Shown: positions 1 through 6,057, counted from the stretch's first letter. The stretch is 6,435 bases of DNA from Spirochaetaceae bacterium (GCA_031290205.1 JAITNZ010000166.1:1-6435), one strand, 5' to 3'. Notes: generated by a model from the sequence alone, not told the origin. Numbers and translations: made by a program.

Positions 1-884
1 TCCGGCGTTTCGATGCGGTTAATCCCCATTGTCTGATGGACGCGCCCCATGAGTTTGACCAGCGTCCGCACCGAACCGTTCGCCATTTTGACAAACGCCT
101 CGATGGTCTCTTTGGTCAAGCCCTGCCAGACGCCTTCGATGATTTTCACCGCGTCCGCTTTGGACAGCCGCTTCACTTCCAGCAGCACCCCCACGCGGCT
201 GGTCAGCTGCTGATGGTCATTCCGCAGGTTCTCAAGTTTGTACTTGAGGCGCGGAAGCCCGGCCAGCACCACCCCGGTCTGCGCTTTGTCATTGATAACG
301 CGCCGCACCAGTTCAAGGCTGCTATCCGACAGATAGTCCGCCTCGTCAATCATGATGACCGTGTCCCGGCCCCGCAGGGCTTCCACAATCCGGGCGATGA
401 CCGCCGTGATGCTGCCCTTCGTTTCCACGCCGACCGCCTGGGCAATCTCGGTGACCAGCACGTTCTTGGTGAAGCTGGAATCGACCTCAATCAAAATCGC
501 ACTGTGGCTTTCGGCGGCATAGGTGTGCAGGGCGGTCGTTTTGCCCGTCCCGGAATCGCCCACGATGACCGCAATGTCCCCCTCGTCCTGCGCCAGCATG
601 AGCGCTTTCCGCATCGAGTCCAGCGTGGATGTCTCGGCGGTGGGCACTTCGATTTTTGCGATGCGCCGCGCCTCCCGTTTGAGCCACGCCCTGACCGCTT
701 CTTCAAAAGCCTTCACGTTTCCGTTGTACGACCGGCTTTTGTAGGCGGACACCACGCCCGATGAATAACCCAGGGCTTGCGCGGCCTTGGCCTGGCTGAT
801 GCGTTTTCCCTCATCGGGGCTGCCGACAAGCTCAAAGAACTTTTTGTACAGTTCCTCGTCAAGCTCCATTTCTTTTCGTTCCAT
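1..884 (-). CDS. B: MuB-like AAA+ ATPase, target-DNA activator (3' end beyond window)
   Basis: This ATPase should bind target DNA as ATP-dependent filaments, stimulate the transposase and steer insertion away from the element itself. I translated 294 codons up to the left edge; Mu B is about 312 aa, so only a short tail is missing. Residues 26-60 form an HTH-like segment (ISQAKAAQALGYSSGVVSAY), as in the MuB N-terminus. Walker A is GDSGTGKTT (109-117) and Walker B is VIMIDEAD (176-183). A sensor-1-like strand GVVLAGLP lies at 204-211, and an arginine in LTSRVG (R230) may act as the finger. ATG at 884-882 is preceded by AAGGAG at 891-896, 6 nt away. The gene follows A by 54 bp in the same direction, the Mu order. 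The other open frames across this stretch are low-complexity shadows. Confidence 0.95.
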   Translation of the reverse strand, partial: MERKEMELDEELYKKFFELVGSPDEGKRISQAKAAQALGYSSGVVSAYKSRSYNGNVKAFEEAVRAWLKREARRIAKIEVPTAETSTLDSMRKALMLAQDEGDIAVIVGDSGTGKTTALHTYAAESHSAILIEVDSSFTKNVLVTEIAQAVGVETKGSITAVIARIVEALRGRDTVIMIDEADYLSDSSLELVRRVINDKAQTGVVLAGLPRLKYKLENLRNDHQQLTSRVGVLLEVKRLSKADAVKIIEGVWQGLTKETIEAFVKMANGSVRTLVKLMGRVHQTMGINRIETP

Positions 885-911
885 ACAGTTCTCCTTAACC
901 TATAAAATTTC

Positions 912-926
912 CCGCCCCAAGGGCGG
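912..926. other. Small GC stem-loop between A and B
   Basis: CCGCCC and GGGCGG pair perfectly around a 3-nt loop in the 54-bp gap between the A stop codon and the B start. On the minus strand it is followed by GAAATTTTAT, which is not a proper U-tract, so it is a poor terminator. It could modestly attenuate transcription or define an mRNA processing point between A and B. It could also be chance in GC-rich sequence. Confidence 0.3.
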
Positions 927-938
927 TTGTTGCCTCGT

Positions 939-2885
939 CTAATCCGGGTCGGTCGGAAGCCGGAGCCGCCGCCTGTTAATCACGGCCAGCGGTTCGCCGC
1001 CCACCACTTCCAGGTTCTTAAAACTGTTCGCGCCCGGTATCACGCGAAATCTAGCCTGTTCCGCCAGCAGTTCGGCGGGTGTCTTTTTCGACCGGCGAAC
1101 CTCCGCCGCGCTTTGCGCGAAATCCTGCAAGTGTTCCCGCGCTTTTTTCTGGGCATTCCGTACCCTGCGGATATTCTCTTCCGCAATCCCCCTGTCCTTG
1201 AAAAATTCGTTGACCGCGTCAAACTGGTAGATGCAGCCGGGAAGGCTAAACACCGCGACCTTGCCAACATCATTGATGTCGCGCCGCACTTCCACCCGCG
1301 ATCCGATGAGCCTGACCAGTTCCCCGTTGTAATAACTGATGCCGTCTATCGTGATTCCGTTCCGCTGAACCGTGCGCTGCTCGCGGATGGCGAACACATA
1401 TTTCCGCATCGCCTCCGGCATTTCGCGTTGGACTTCAAGGTTCGCGGCAAATACCTCGTCCGGCGTTCTGCCGTCCATGCCCTGCCCCGAATGTTGCCAG
1501 TTTGAGTTGAACCACGCCGCGAAGTTCCCGAAGTCCTCGCGCAGTTGTGCCAGCGTGTAGGTAACCTCGATGCGGTCGCGCCCGTTAATCCGGCCCCAGT
1601 AGAGTTTCGCATCGTCCGGGCGTGTTGCTGTGTTCGAGCCGACATAGAATTCCTGCTGTTTTGAAAATAATTCGATGACCGTGCGGAAGAACCGCTCGAT
1701 GGGTTTTGACTGCCCCCGGTACGGCGTGGCAAAGTGCGCCTTCGTGCCGCAGTCATGCAGGACTCCTTCAATCAGGTCGAGCGTGTCTTTTTCCGGGCGC
1801 GTCCGGCGTTCCTTCCATGCCGTGCCGGCGAACCAATGGCTTTTGAAGTCTTTGCCGTTGTCGATAAGGAGATTGCCAAACAGTCCGCAGGTGTCAACGC
1901 TCATCGAAAAAGCCCGCATAATGGTGAGCGTGTTCGGCACCACGTCGATGTGCCAGCCGGTGATTTTCCGGCTCCGCATATCAATGAACGCGGTCAGCCA
2001 GGGGCGGAAGATGCGCCCTTCGTGGGTAATTACAAAGTCAAACAGGTGATGGTCGGCGCACCCCCATTCCATCGCCTTGAACAGGGTGTAATCGCGCTCT
2101 ATGTATGGGTCGAACCGGTCGTGGTAGGCTTTTTCGCCCATACGGTAAAATGCTTTTACCGACAAGGGTATTTCGTCTTTTATGTAGCGGTTGATGATTG
2201 TATAGTTGAGTTCATAGCCGAATTGCTTTATATCACGCTCCACCGAGGCGATGCTCGGCTTGCGCGGGTCAAGATATATTCCCTGTATAAGTTCCTTCGC
2301 CCGTTCGTCCAGCGAAGCCCCGGCCCCGCCGTGCCGTTTCGCGTACTGCGGGGCCAATCCGGCCAGCCCGTGCCGTTCATAGCTGGCAAGCCAGCCATAG
2401 AAGTTTGACTGCGTGTGTATGTTGCCCCAGCGCCCCAGCCGTTCCCGCAATTCTGGAACGGCAACGCCGTTTTCGTAGGCGGTGATAAACTGCGCGGCCG
2501 ACAGCCCCGAATCGTTGTATGCCCTAATCAATTGCGCCCGGAGCGCGGCGATTTTAAGGTCAGTGTCGGCAGCCGCATCTATCGGTTTTATCTCTTTCGT
2601 TTTCGCGCCGCGCCCGTTGTAGCGCGGTATGTTTATCTTTTTTTGATGCCCAGCCGGTGGTTTTAGCTGGCTTTGCAGGTCGGCTAAACTGAGTTTTAGG
2701 CTCGCGGCGTAGGCCGTCTGCACGTCCTCCGGCAAGGCGGCAATCTGGTAGGTTTTGCGGATGCCGCCGTTCGCTTTTTCATTGCGGGATGTCCAGTGTT
2801 CGGTCACAGACCTTTTTTGAATCCACCGAACTGTCGCCGACAGGAACTCCGCAATTTCGCTTGCCGAAAGCCACTTGCTAATCAT
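939..2885 (-). CDS. A: MuA-like DDE transposase
   Basis: This is the recombinase that binds the phage ends, nicks them and joins them to target DNA. The 648-aa product is close to Mu A (663 aa) and appears complete. Residues 1-65 are the Mu-type winged-helix DNA-binding domain (WLSASEIAEFL, then GGIRKTYQIAALPEDVQ). About 108-240 match the I-beta/I-gamma end-binding domains. The RNase-H core carries Asp278 (GCADHH), Asp342 (LLIDNGKDF) and Glu397 (GQSKPIERFF), spaced 64 and 55 residues apart; from memory, Mu has 269, 336 and 392. About 500-557 is the beta-barrel Mu transposase C-terminal domain. The tail is basic (INRRRLRLP), where Mu A contacts MuB and ClpX. ATG at 2885 has AAGGAGG at 2892-2898, 6 nt away. 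No frameshift or lost catalytic residue is seen, so the enzyme should be active. Confidence 0.97.
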   Translation of the reverse strand: MISKWLSASEIAEFLSATVRWIQKRSVTEHWTSRNEKANGGIRKTYQIAALPEDVQTAYAASLKLSLADLQSQLKPPAGHQKKINIPRYNGRGAKTKEIKPIDAAADTDLKIAALRAQLIRAYNDSGLSAAQFITAYENGVAVPELRERLGRWGNIHTQSNFYGWLASYERHGLAGLAPQYAKRHGGAGASLDERAKELIQGIYLDPRKPSIASVERDIKQFGYELNYTIINRYIKDEIPLSVKAFYRMGEKAYHDRFDPYIERDYTLFKAMEWGCADHHLFDFVITHEGRIFRPWLTAFIDMRSRKITGWHIDVVPNTLTIMRAFSMSVDTCGLFGNLLIDNGKDFKSHWFAGTAWKERRTRPEKDTLDLIEGVLHDCGTKAHFATPYRGQSKPIERFFRTVIELFSKQQEFYVGSNTATRPDDAKLYWGRINGRDRIEVTYTLAQLREDFGNFAAWFNSNWQHSGQGMDGRTPDEVFAANLEVQREMPEAMRKYVFAIREQRTVQRNGITIDGISYYNGELVRLIGSRVEVRRDINDVGKVAVFSLPGCIYQFDAVNEFFKDRGIAEENIRRVRNAQKKAREHLQDFAQSAAEVRRSKKTPAELLAEQARFRVIPGANSFKNLEVVGGEPLAVINRRRLRLPTDPD

Positions 2886-2891
2886 TGCAAG

Positions 2892-2917
2892 CCTCCTTGC
2901 CGATAATGTATTGGAGG
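2892..2917. promoter_or_regulatory. Back-to-back ribosome binding sites of A and the antisense gene
   Basis: The A gene (minus) has AAGGAGG at 2892-2898 and the divergent 138-aa gene (plus) has TGGAGG at 2912-2917. The two start codons are only 42 bp apart. Any promoter for the plus-strand gene must therefore lie in or very near the 5' end of A, and its leader would be antisense to the A translation start. I saw no convincing pair of promoter boxes here. Confidence 0.6.
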
Positions 2918-2927
2918 TATTTTTTTA

Positions 2928-3344
2928 ATGCACGAAAAAGAGGCAATGTTTTTGATAAAGCCGGTTCTTGATGATTTTATTGACAAAAAATTCGAAAACG
3001 CCACGACGGTTGAGCGGGAACTTTTTGCGCTGTGTATTGCGGACTTCATAGCCGACAGAGAACCATACTGGGTAATGAAAAAAGCCCAACGTGTTGTATT
3101 CCATCTCCTGCATTTCAGCGAAGAAATACTCGCGTCGTCCGGAAACCTGAAAGATGCAACATTATCTGTCTTGGACATAGTAAAACAACAATTAGCGGAA
3201 TACGTCGAAGAAGATATTAACGCTTTGTCTAAAAAAGGCGAGTTTGACGGATATTTGCGCATAGACATTGCTATCCCCCAATGGAACAAAATGAGTTGGT
3301 GGCGGCAGGCCTCCTGGAAAAGTCCGAAGAGGCCTCCGATTTAG
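2928..3344 (+). CDS. Unknown 138-aa protein, antisense gene inside the transposition operon
   Basis: I do not recognise this family. The 138-aa product is mainly helical, acidic and amphipathic, with no signal peptide or transmembrane segment. It includes KPVLDDFIDKKF, ATTVERELFALCIADFIA, KKAQRVVFHLLHFSEEIL and SVLDIVKQQLAEYVEEDI. TGGAGG at 2912-2917 lies 10 nt before the ATG. It is visibly AT-richer than the leftward genes around it, which suggests separate acquisition. Its last 74 bp overlap the end of the convergent 158-aa gene. The final 20 residues (from W119) turn rich in W, K, R and P, unlike the rest, whereas the -1 frame reads a more natural tail to 3355, so a frameshift near the C run at 3275-3279 is possible. 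The competing minus-strand frame (2882-3289) has Ser-rich shadow composition. A cargo role such as exclusion, defence or host takeover is only a guess. Confidence 0.7.
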   Translation: MHEKEAMFLIKPVLDDFIDKKFENATTVERELFALCIADFIADREPYWVMKKAQRVVFHLLHFSEEILASSGNLKDATLSVLDIVKQQLAEYVEEDINALSKKGEFDGYLRIDIAIPQWNKMSWWRQASWKSPKRPPI

Positions 3345-3747
3345 GCATAAGGTAAGGCTGAGAATCTCTGTTTAACCATTCTGCATAAGCATGGGCTTCC
3401 TTTACGAGCTTTTTTCGTATTTGATCCGACGTTTTAACCCCCTTCATGTCACGCCTTTTTCTGGATGTCTCAAGCCATTCAAACAAGCGGTTCATCGCTT
3501 TACTTTCATGGTAAGGCGCAACATCGCCCGTCACAAAATGCGACAGCACTTTCCCAGAAACAATAAATGTACCCCGCGTCTCGTTTTTACCGTCCAGCCG
3601 GTCTTTTTCAACTCTGTACGCCAGTTTGGTAAAAACTTTTTCATCGGCGTAGACGGTGACCTGCGTGTGTCTGCTTCGCGGCTTGATGTTGAACGACTGC
3701 CTCGCGTAGTCAATCGATACAATATGCCCTGTAATGGTGATTTTCAT
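3271..3747 (-). CDS. Unknown 158-aa early operon protein
   Basis: The function is unknown. I start it at the ATG at 3747 rather than an upstream in-frame ATG at 3768: AAGGAGG at 3754-3760 lies 6 nt before it, and the ATG overlaps the stop of the preceding gene as ATGA, implying translational coupling. The first ~80 residues look beta-rich (MKITITGHIVSIDY, HTQVTVYADEKVF, RGTFIVSGKVLSHFV) and could form a small barrel. Residues ~88-130 look helical and basic (KAMNRLFEWLETSRKRRDMK, then QIRKKLVKEAHAYAEWLN). The last ~22 residues (SSDFSRRPAATNSFCSIGG) are low-complexity and lie in the overlap with the opposite-strand gene, so this tail may be a by-product of that gene's arrival. Its place before A suggests an early accessory factor in nucleic-acid handling, which is inference only. 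Confidence 0.82.
   Translation of the reverse strand: MKITITGHIVSIDYARQSFNIKPRSRHTQVTVYADEKVFTKLAYRVEKDRLDGKNETRGTFIVSGKVLSHFVTGDVAPYHESKAMNRLFEWLETSRKRRDMKGVKTSDQIRKKLVKEAHAYAEWLNRDSQPYLMPKSEASSDFSRRPAATNSFCSIGG
3307..3335. repeat. Inverted repeat at the convergent gene ends
   Basis: AGGCCTC at 3307-3313 pairs with GAGGCCT at 3329-3335 across 15 nt. It sits where the plus-strand 138-aa gene and the minus-strand 158-aa gene overlap tail to tail. Neither side is followed by a T-tract, so it is not a standard terminator. It might slow converging polymerases or mark an insertion junction, or it may be chance. Confidence 0.25.
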
Positions 3748-4100
3748 GCCGCGCCTCCTTTCCGCCATGCTTCTGCCAAATCGCTGAAGTTGGCGTAGCC
3801 AAGGGCCGCCGCGATGGCGTCCCTGGCTGTTTTTGTACTTTTTTTTGATGTAAAAAAGTATTCAATTCTCCCTTTTATGTAGTCATCGCCCAACGCTGCC
3901 GCTTCTAGTGAAATTCCCTTTGCCGAAAACCGAGAGTTTATCCATTGTTTAAGTTCGAAAATTTCCGTGCCCGTCATTTCCGACAGCGGGTTTTCTTGGT
4001 CCCGCTGTTTTTTCTCGTTAGAGGCGGTTAAACGCTCAAGATTGTCGTTCAGTCTCTTGAGTTCCGTGTAAAGTCCGCCGAGCAGTCCTAGAATTTTCAT
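3744..4100 (-). CDS. Coiled-coil plus HTH protein, paralogue of the upstream Ner-like gene
   Basis: The 118-aa product starts at an ATG with AGGAGG at 4106-4111, 5 nt away. The ATG overlaps the previous stop as ATGA; a longer in-frame extension to 4307 merely shadows the upstream gene. Residues 1-34 form a likely coiled coil (LYTELKRLNDNLERLTASNEK). Residues 53-109 align without gaps to residues 12-68 of the 79-aa HTH protein next door, with 14 identities by my hand count: the W-I pair, G62, F82, K87, R93 and the block ALGY..F..LA. I read it as the same DNA-binding fold fused to an oligomerising helix. It is probably a second early regulator or an end/operator-binding accessory protein. The specific role is not known. 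Confidence 0.85.
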   Translation of the reverse strand: MKILGLLGGLYTELKRLNDNLERLTASNEKKQRDQENPLSEMTGTEIFELKQWINSRFSAKGISLEAAALGDDYIKGRIEYFFTSKKSTKTARDAIAAALGYANFSDLAEAWRKGGAA

Positions 4101-4336
4101 GCTGGCCTCCTGTTTTCCTGCGGCATACTGGCCGCCAGCTTCTCGAAGCTCTCGTAACCCAGCACTTTGCAGAACGCCGTCCGAACTCTTGCAGAGTCCT
4201 TGCGCCCGCACAAAAACTGTGATACAATACTTACGGAACGGTTCGCCACCTCGGCGACCGTGTCCTGGGTGTGGCCATTCAGTTTCAGTTGATACTGAAT
4301 CCAGCAACCCGTTTGGTGGGTAATGGTGTTCGCCAT
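4097..4336 (-). CDS. Small HTH DNA-binding protein in the Ner position
   Basis: This 79-aa protein is the first gene of the leftward transposition operon, the place held in Mu by the early regulator Ner. Residues 12-68 form an XRE/Ner-like helix-turn-helix (QDTVAEVANRSVSIVSQFL as helix-turn-recognition helix), ending with VRTAFCKVLGYESFEKLA. AAGGAG at 4343-4348 sits 6 nt before the ATG. The stop overlaps the next start (ATGA). By position and size it should bind near the divergent promoters and damp early and repressor transcription, but sequence similarity to Ner itself is not evident to me, so the name is positional. The palindrome at 4396-4421 is a candidate binding site for it or for the S24 repressor. 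Confidence 0.88.
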   Translation of the reverse strand: MANTITHQTGCWIQYQLKLNGHTQDTVAEVANRSVSIVSQFLCGRKDSARVRTAFCKVLGYESFEKLAASMPQENRRPA

Positions 4337-4395
4337 CTTGCTCTCCTTGCTTTCACGGGTTTCCTGCCCTTGTAGGTAACCTCGTTTTTTTGGTT

Positions 4396-4421
4396 TTGCC
4401 GGTTTCTTTTTTTACCGGCAA
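4396..4421. promoter_or_regulatory. Perfect inverted repeat, probable operator at the early promoter start
   Basis: TTGCCGGT (4396-4403) and ACCGGCAA (4414-4421) are perfect 8-bp arms around a 10-bp T/C-rich centre, with arm centres 18 bp apart. The repeat begins at the predicted start of the leftward transcript (about 4420), so a bound regulator would block initiation or clearance. In RNA the same sequence would form a stem-loop at the extreme 5' end, which could also stabilise the message. Candidate binders are the S24 repressor or the Ner-like protein. It is not followed by a T-run suited to termination in the leftward direction. Confidence 0.7.
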
Positions 4422-4426
4422 TATAG

Positions 4427-4455
4427 AGTATAGCAGATTGTTCTTTTTTTGTCAA
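4427..4455 (-). promoter_or_regulatory. Strong sigma70-type early promoter, leftward
   Basis: On the minus strand the -35 box TTGACA (4450-4455) and -10 box TATACT (4427-4432) are separated by exactly 17 bp. This is full consensus at -35 and one base off at -10. Transcription should start near 4420, giving a leader of about 84 nt to the first ORF at 4336. It is the obvious promoter for the HTH-to-B operon and would need firm repression in a lysogen, which fits the inverted repeat just downstream. Confidence 0.85.
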
Positions 4456-4496
4456 GAGAAAAAGAGCAAAATGTTACGAATTTTTGGAAATATTTT

Positions 4497-5207
4497 ATGG
4501 TTGATGGAATAAAAGAGCGTTTTGCTATCATACGCGAACAAAGCGGACTAAATGTTAAAGAATTTGCCGCTTCTCTTGGCATGGAGGGTACGACCGTTAG
4601 TAGTATAGAATCCGGTAAACGGGAACCGTCAAAAGAGGTTTTATATAATCTAGCTGTCAAGTATTCAATCAACTTAAACTGGATTTTTACCGGAATAGGT
4701 GAAAAAAACATAAAAAAATCACAACAGGCATTAGAAAAACCGAGCGAAAACCGCCATATAGTACCGCTACTCCGTCAGAAAGTATCATGCGGCCCGGGTG
4801 TGAACTGGGAGGATGAGCAGAATATCGCTGATTACATTGATATTTTTGATATGATTCCCCGCCTCAAAATAAAGCGGCTTTTTGCGCTATGTGTTGCCGG
4901 AAACTCTATGATAGGAGCGGGTATTAGGGACGGGGACTACGTCCTGTTTGACGGCGGATACGACCAAGAATCACGGGATGGCATCTATGTTTTCGCGTTG
5001 GATGGGGAAGTATACTGCAAGCTTCTGGAGTTTGATATGACTAAAATAAAAATCTTTTCAGTACGCTTTGTCGATTTAGATAAATCAGAGTTGATGGTTA
5101 CGCTTGATGCAAAGGATATGGCAACGGCTGACAGATTTACAATATTTGGGCGAGTTCTGTATTGGCTTCACCCGAATCAAATTGATATTAATGGAGGGTT
5201 ATTATGA
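4497..5207 (+). CDS. LexA/CI-type prophage repressor (HTH + S24 protease domain)
   Basis: This is the lysogeny repressor, divergent from the transposition operon. I prefer ATG 4497 (236 aa) over an in-frame TTG at 4449, because the TTG overlaps the opposite promoter's -35 box and has no ribosome site, and the HTH starts right after ATG 4497, although GGAAA is only a weak Shine-Dalgarno. From that start, residues 5-69 are an XRE HTH (LNVKEFAASLGMEGTTVSSIESGKREPS). A linker follows, then the cleavage motif Cys98-Gly99 (SCGPG). The peptidase S24 dyad is Ser137 (GNSMIGAGIRDGDYVLF) and Lys175 (DGEVYCKLL), 38 residues apart, as in LexA-like proteins. All catalytic residues are present, so RecA-stimulated self-cleavage is likely. 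The classical Mu repressor has no such domain. It is AT-richer than the A/B operon. Confidence 0.93.
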   Translation: MVDGIKERFAIIREQSGLNVKEFAASLGMEGTTVSSIESGKREPSKEVLYNLAVKYSINLNWIFTGIGEKNIKKSQQALEKPSENRHIVPLLRQKVSCGPGVNWEDEQNIADYIDIFDMIPRLKIKRLFALCVAGNSMIGAGIRDGDYVLFDGGYDQESRDGIYVFALDGEVYCKLLEFDMTKIKIFSVRFVDLDKSELMVTLDAKDMATADRFTIFGRVLYWLHPNQIDINGGLL

Positions 5208-5977
5208 GAGACGAGGCAAGGGCAAAAAGCTGGAATACGTTTAGGAAAAATATGTATGAATATACTGATACACATCCTGAATATTCAGTGAAAGATTTTG
5301 AACTTCAGCGTTTGGACGCTTCCTATAAAAGTTGGCGTGACGCACGGGATGCGGAAAGGGCGAGGGATTTCAAAAAAGCCAGGGCTTTGTATCTAAAAAC
5401 GGTCGAAAGTTTTGAACAATTTGAGAAGCTAGAGAATATACCAGCGCTGACAGCTATTTTGAATAAGTTGAAAACTGAATACGCCAGTTTTGTTCTTTAT
5501 AGAGACCCTGAATATCGTGCGCTTCTAAAATTCATACTGCCAATAGTTCAAAAGTTTGATGGTATTCTGCAAACAGAAGTGTATAAATGGGAGAACAGCA
5601 ATTTCAAAAAAGCGGACTTTACCTATGCCCTTTACTTCGCCGAAAAAGAAGGGCTTATAAAGCGCGAAAAAAAGGGGCGTTCTTATCAAGTATACTTTGT
5701 GAGGAACAAACCAGATGATACGCTTCAGGTTATACAAGATGACGAAGTAGATAAACAAATAGCCGCCCAACAACAGGAAAATATGAGAGGCTGCGGTAGG
5801 CTTGCCGCTAATTTTATTCTTGTTTGTGTCTGTATCAGCCTTTTCCCACTCATTGGCCCGTTTGCGCTAATACCTTTTGCGGCACTCGTTGCATTCTTTG
5901 TAGCGCGGGCAAAACGTGAAAAAAAGCAGAACATGGGCGTAAAAAAAATTTCTATCGAAGCCGACATTGAACCATAA
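5204..5977 (+). CDS. Unknown 257-aa protein: helical N-terminus, probable winged helix, C-terminal membrane segment
   Basis: I do not recognise a named family. It is coupled to the repressor by an ATGA overlap, with GGAGGG at 5193-5198, so the two are made together in the lysogen. Residues ~25-100 are helical and charged, resembling a tetratricopeptide-like hairpin (ERARDFKKARALYLKTVESF). Residues ~105-166 read like a winged helix, with helices up to KADFTYALYFAEKEG and a wing of the form GLIKREKKGRSYQVYFV. Residues ~200-234 are a long hydrophobic stretch broken by Pro/Gly (PLIGPFALIP), followed by the basic patch RAKREKK: one long or two short membrane helices, positive side inward. A short hydrophilic tail ends the protein. 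Possible roles are immunity, superinfection exclusion or modulation of the repressor at the membrane. These are inferred from position only. Confidence 0.85.
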   Translation: MRDEARAKSWNTFRKNMYEYTDTHPEYSVKDFELQRLDASYKSWRDARDAERARDFKKARALYLKTVESFEQFEKLENIPALTAILNKLKTEYASFVLYRDPEYRALLKFILPIVQKFDGILQTEVYKWENSNFKKADFTYALYFAEKEGLIKREKKGRSYQVYFVRNKPDDTLQVIQDDEVDKQIAAQQQENMRGCGRLAANFILVCVCISLFPLIGPFALIPFAALVAFFVARAKREKKQNMGVKKISIEADIEP

Positions 5978-5984
5978 TTTTACA

Positions 5985-6007
5985 CCCAAAGGTGCGAACA
6001 AAACATT
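5985..6007 (+). repeat. Transposase-binding-site-like repeat 1
   Basis: CCCAAAGGTGCGAACAAAA at 5985-6003 is an exact 19-bp inverted copy of the outermost site (6129-6147). Four more bases, CATT, match after a 1-nt indel. The core GTGCGAA fits the Mu A consensus RYRCGAA. It begins 7 bp after the stop codon of the 257-aa gene. Confidence 0.75.
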
Positions 6008-6024
6008 GCCCTTTTTTTCAAGTT

Positions 6025-6034
6025 AGGTACGAAC
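6025..6034 (+). repeat. Transposase-binding-site-like repeat 2 (degenerate)
   Basis: AGGTACGAAC differs by one base from AGGTGCGAAC of repeat 1 and has the same orientation. Its core GTACGAA equals the core I recall for Mu site L1 (AAGTACGAAAA). The flanking bases are not conserved, so it may be a weak site. It faces the next site across 9 bp. Confidence 0.5.
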
Positions 6035-6042
6035 TCGTGCTA

Positions 6043-6057
6043 CTTCGCACCTTTTCC
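6043..6057 (-). repeat. Transposase-binding-site-like repeat 3
   Basis: CTTCGCACCTTTTCC on plus, so the core GGTGCGAA reads on minus, the orientation expected for a site pointing inward from a right-hand terminus. It starts (TTCGCACC) 60 bp before the equivalent word of repeat 4. Confidence 0.65.

Noticed and set aside
36..764. 242-codon plus-strand open frame opposite the ATPase gene
   Set aside because: Rich in H, R, F, P and lacking any family motif, the pattern of an antisense shadow; the minus strand has clear Walker A and B motifs.
927..2666. Several long plus-strand open frames (927-1505, 1675-2049, 1734-2408, 2415-2666)
   Set aside because: All lie opposite the transposase gene, which has intact catalytic residues and domain order; their compositions are shadow-like and they lack ribosome sites.
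2902..2907. GATAAT as a -10 box for the antisense 138-aa gene
   Set aside because: No acceptable -35 at 16-18 bp, and the start would fall inside the ribosome site at 2912-2917.
2882..3289. 135-codon minus-strand frame opposite the 138-aa gene
   Set aside because: Ser-rich, no domain pattern and no good ribosome site; the plus-strand frame has a good Shine-Dalgarno and a natural helical composition.
4449..4477. Repressor promoter TTGTCA (4449-4454), 17 bp, TGTTAC (4472-4477)
   Set aside because: The -35 is good but the -10 matches only three of six bases; it is possible as a weak maintenance promoter, but not strong enough to annotate.
4449..4496. TTG start giving the repressor 16 extra residues
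   Set aside because: The TTG overlaps the opposite promoter's -35 region, has no ribosome site, and adds sequence before the natural HTH start.
5988..6054. AAAGGTGCGAA ... TTCGCACCTTT as a terminator hairpin
   Set aside because: The loop would be 45 nt, and the arms are better explained as two opposed copies of the five-member transposase-site family.
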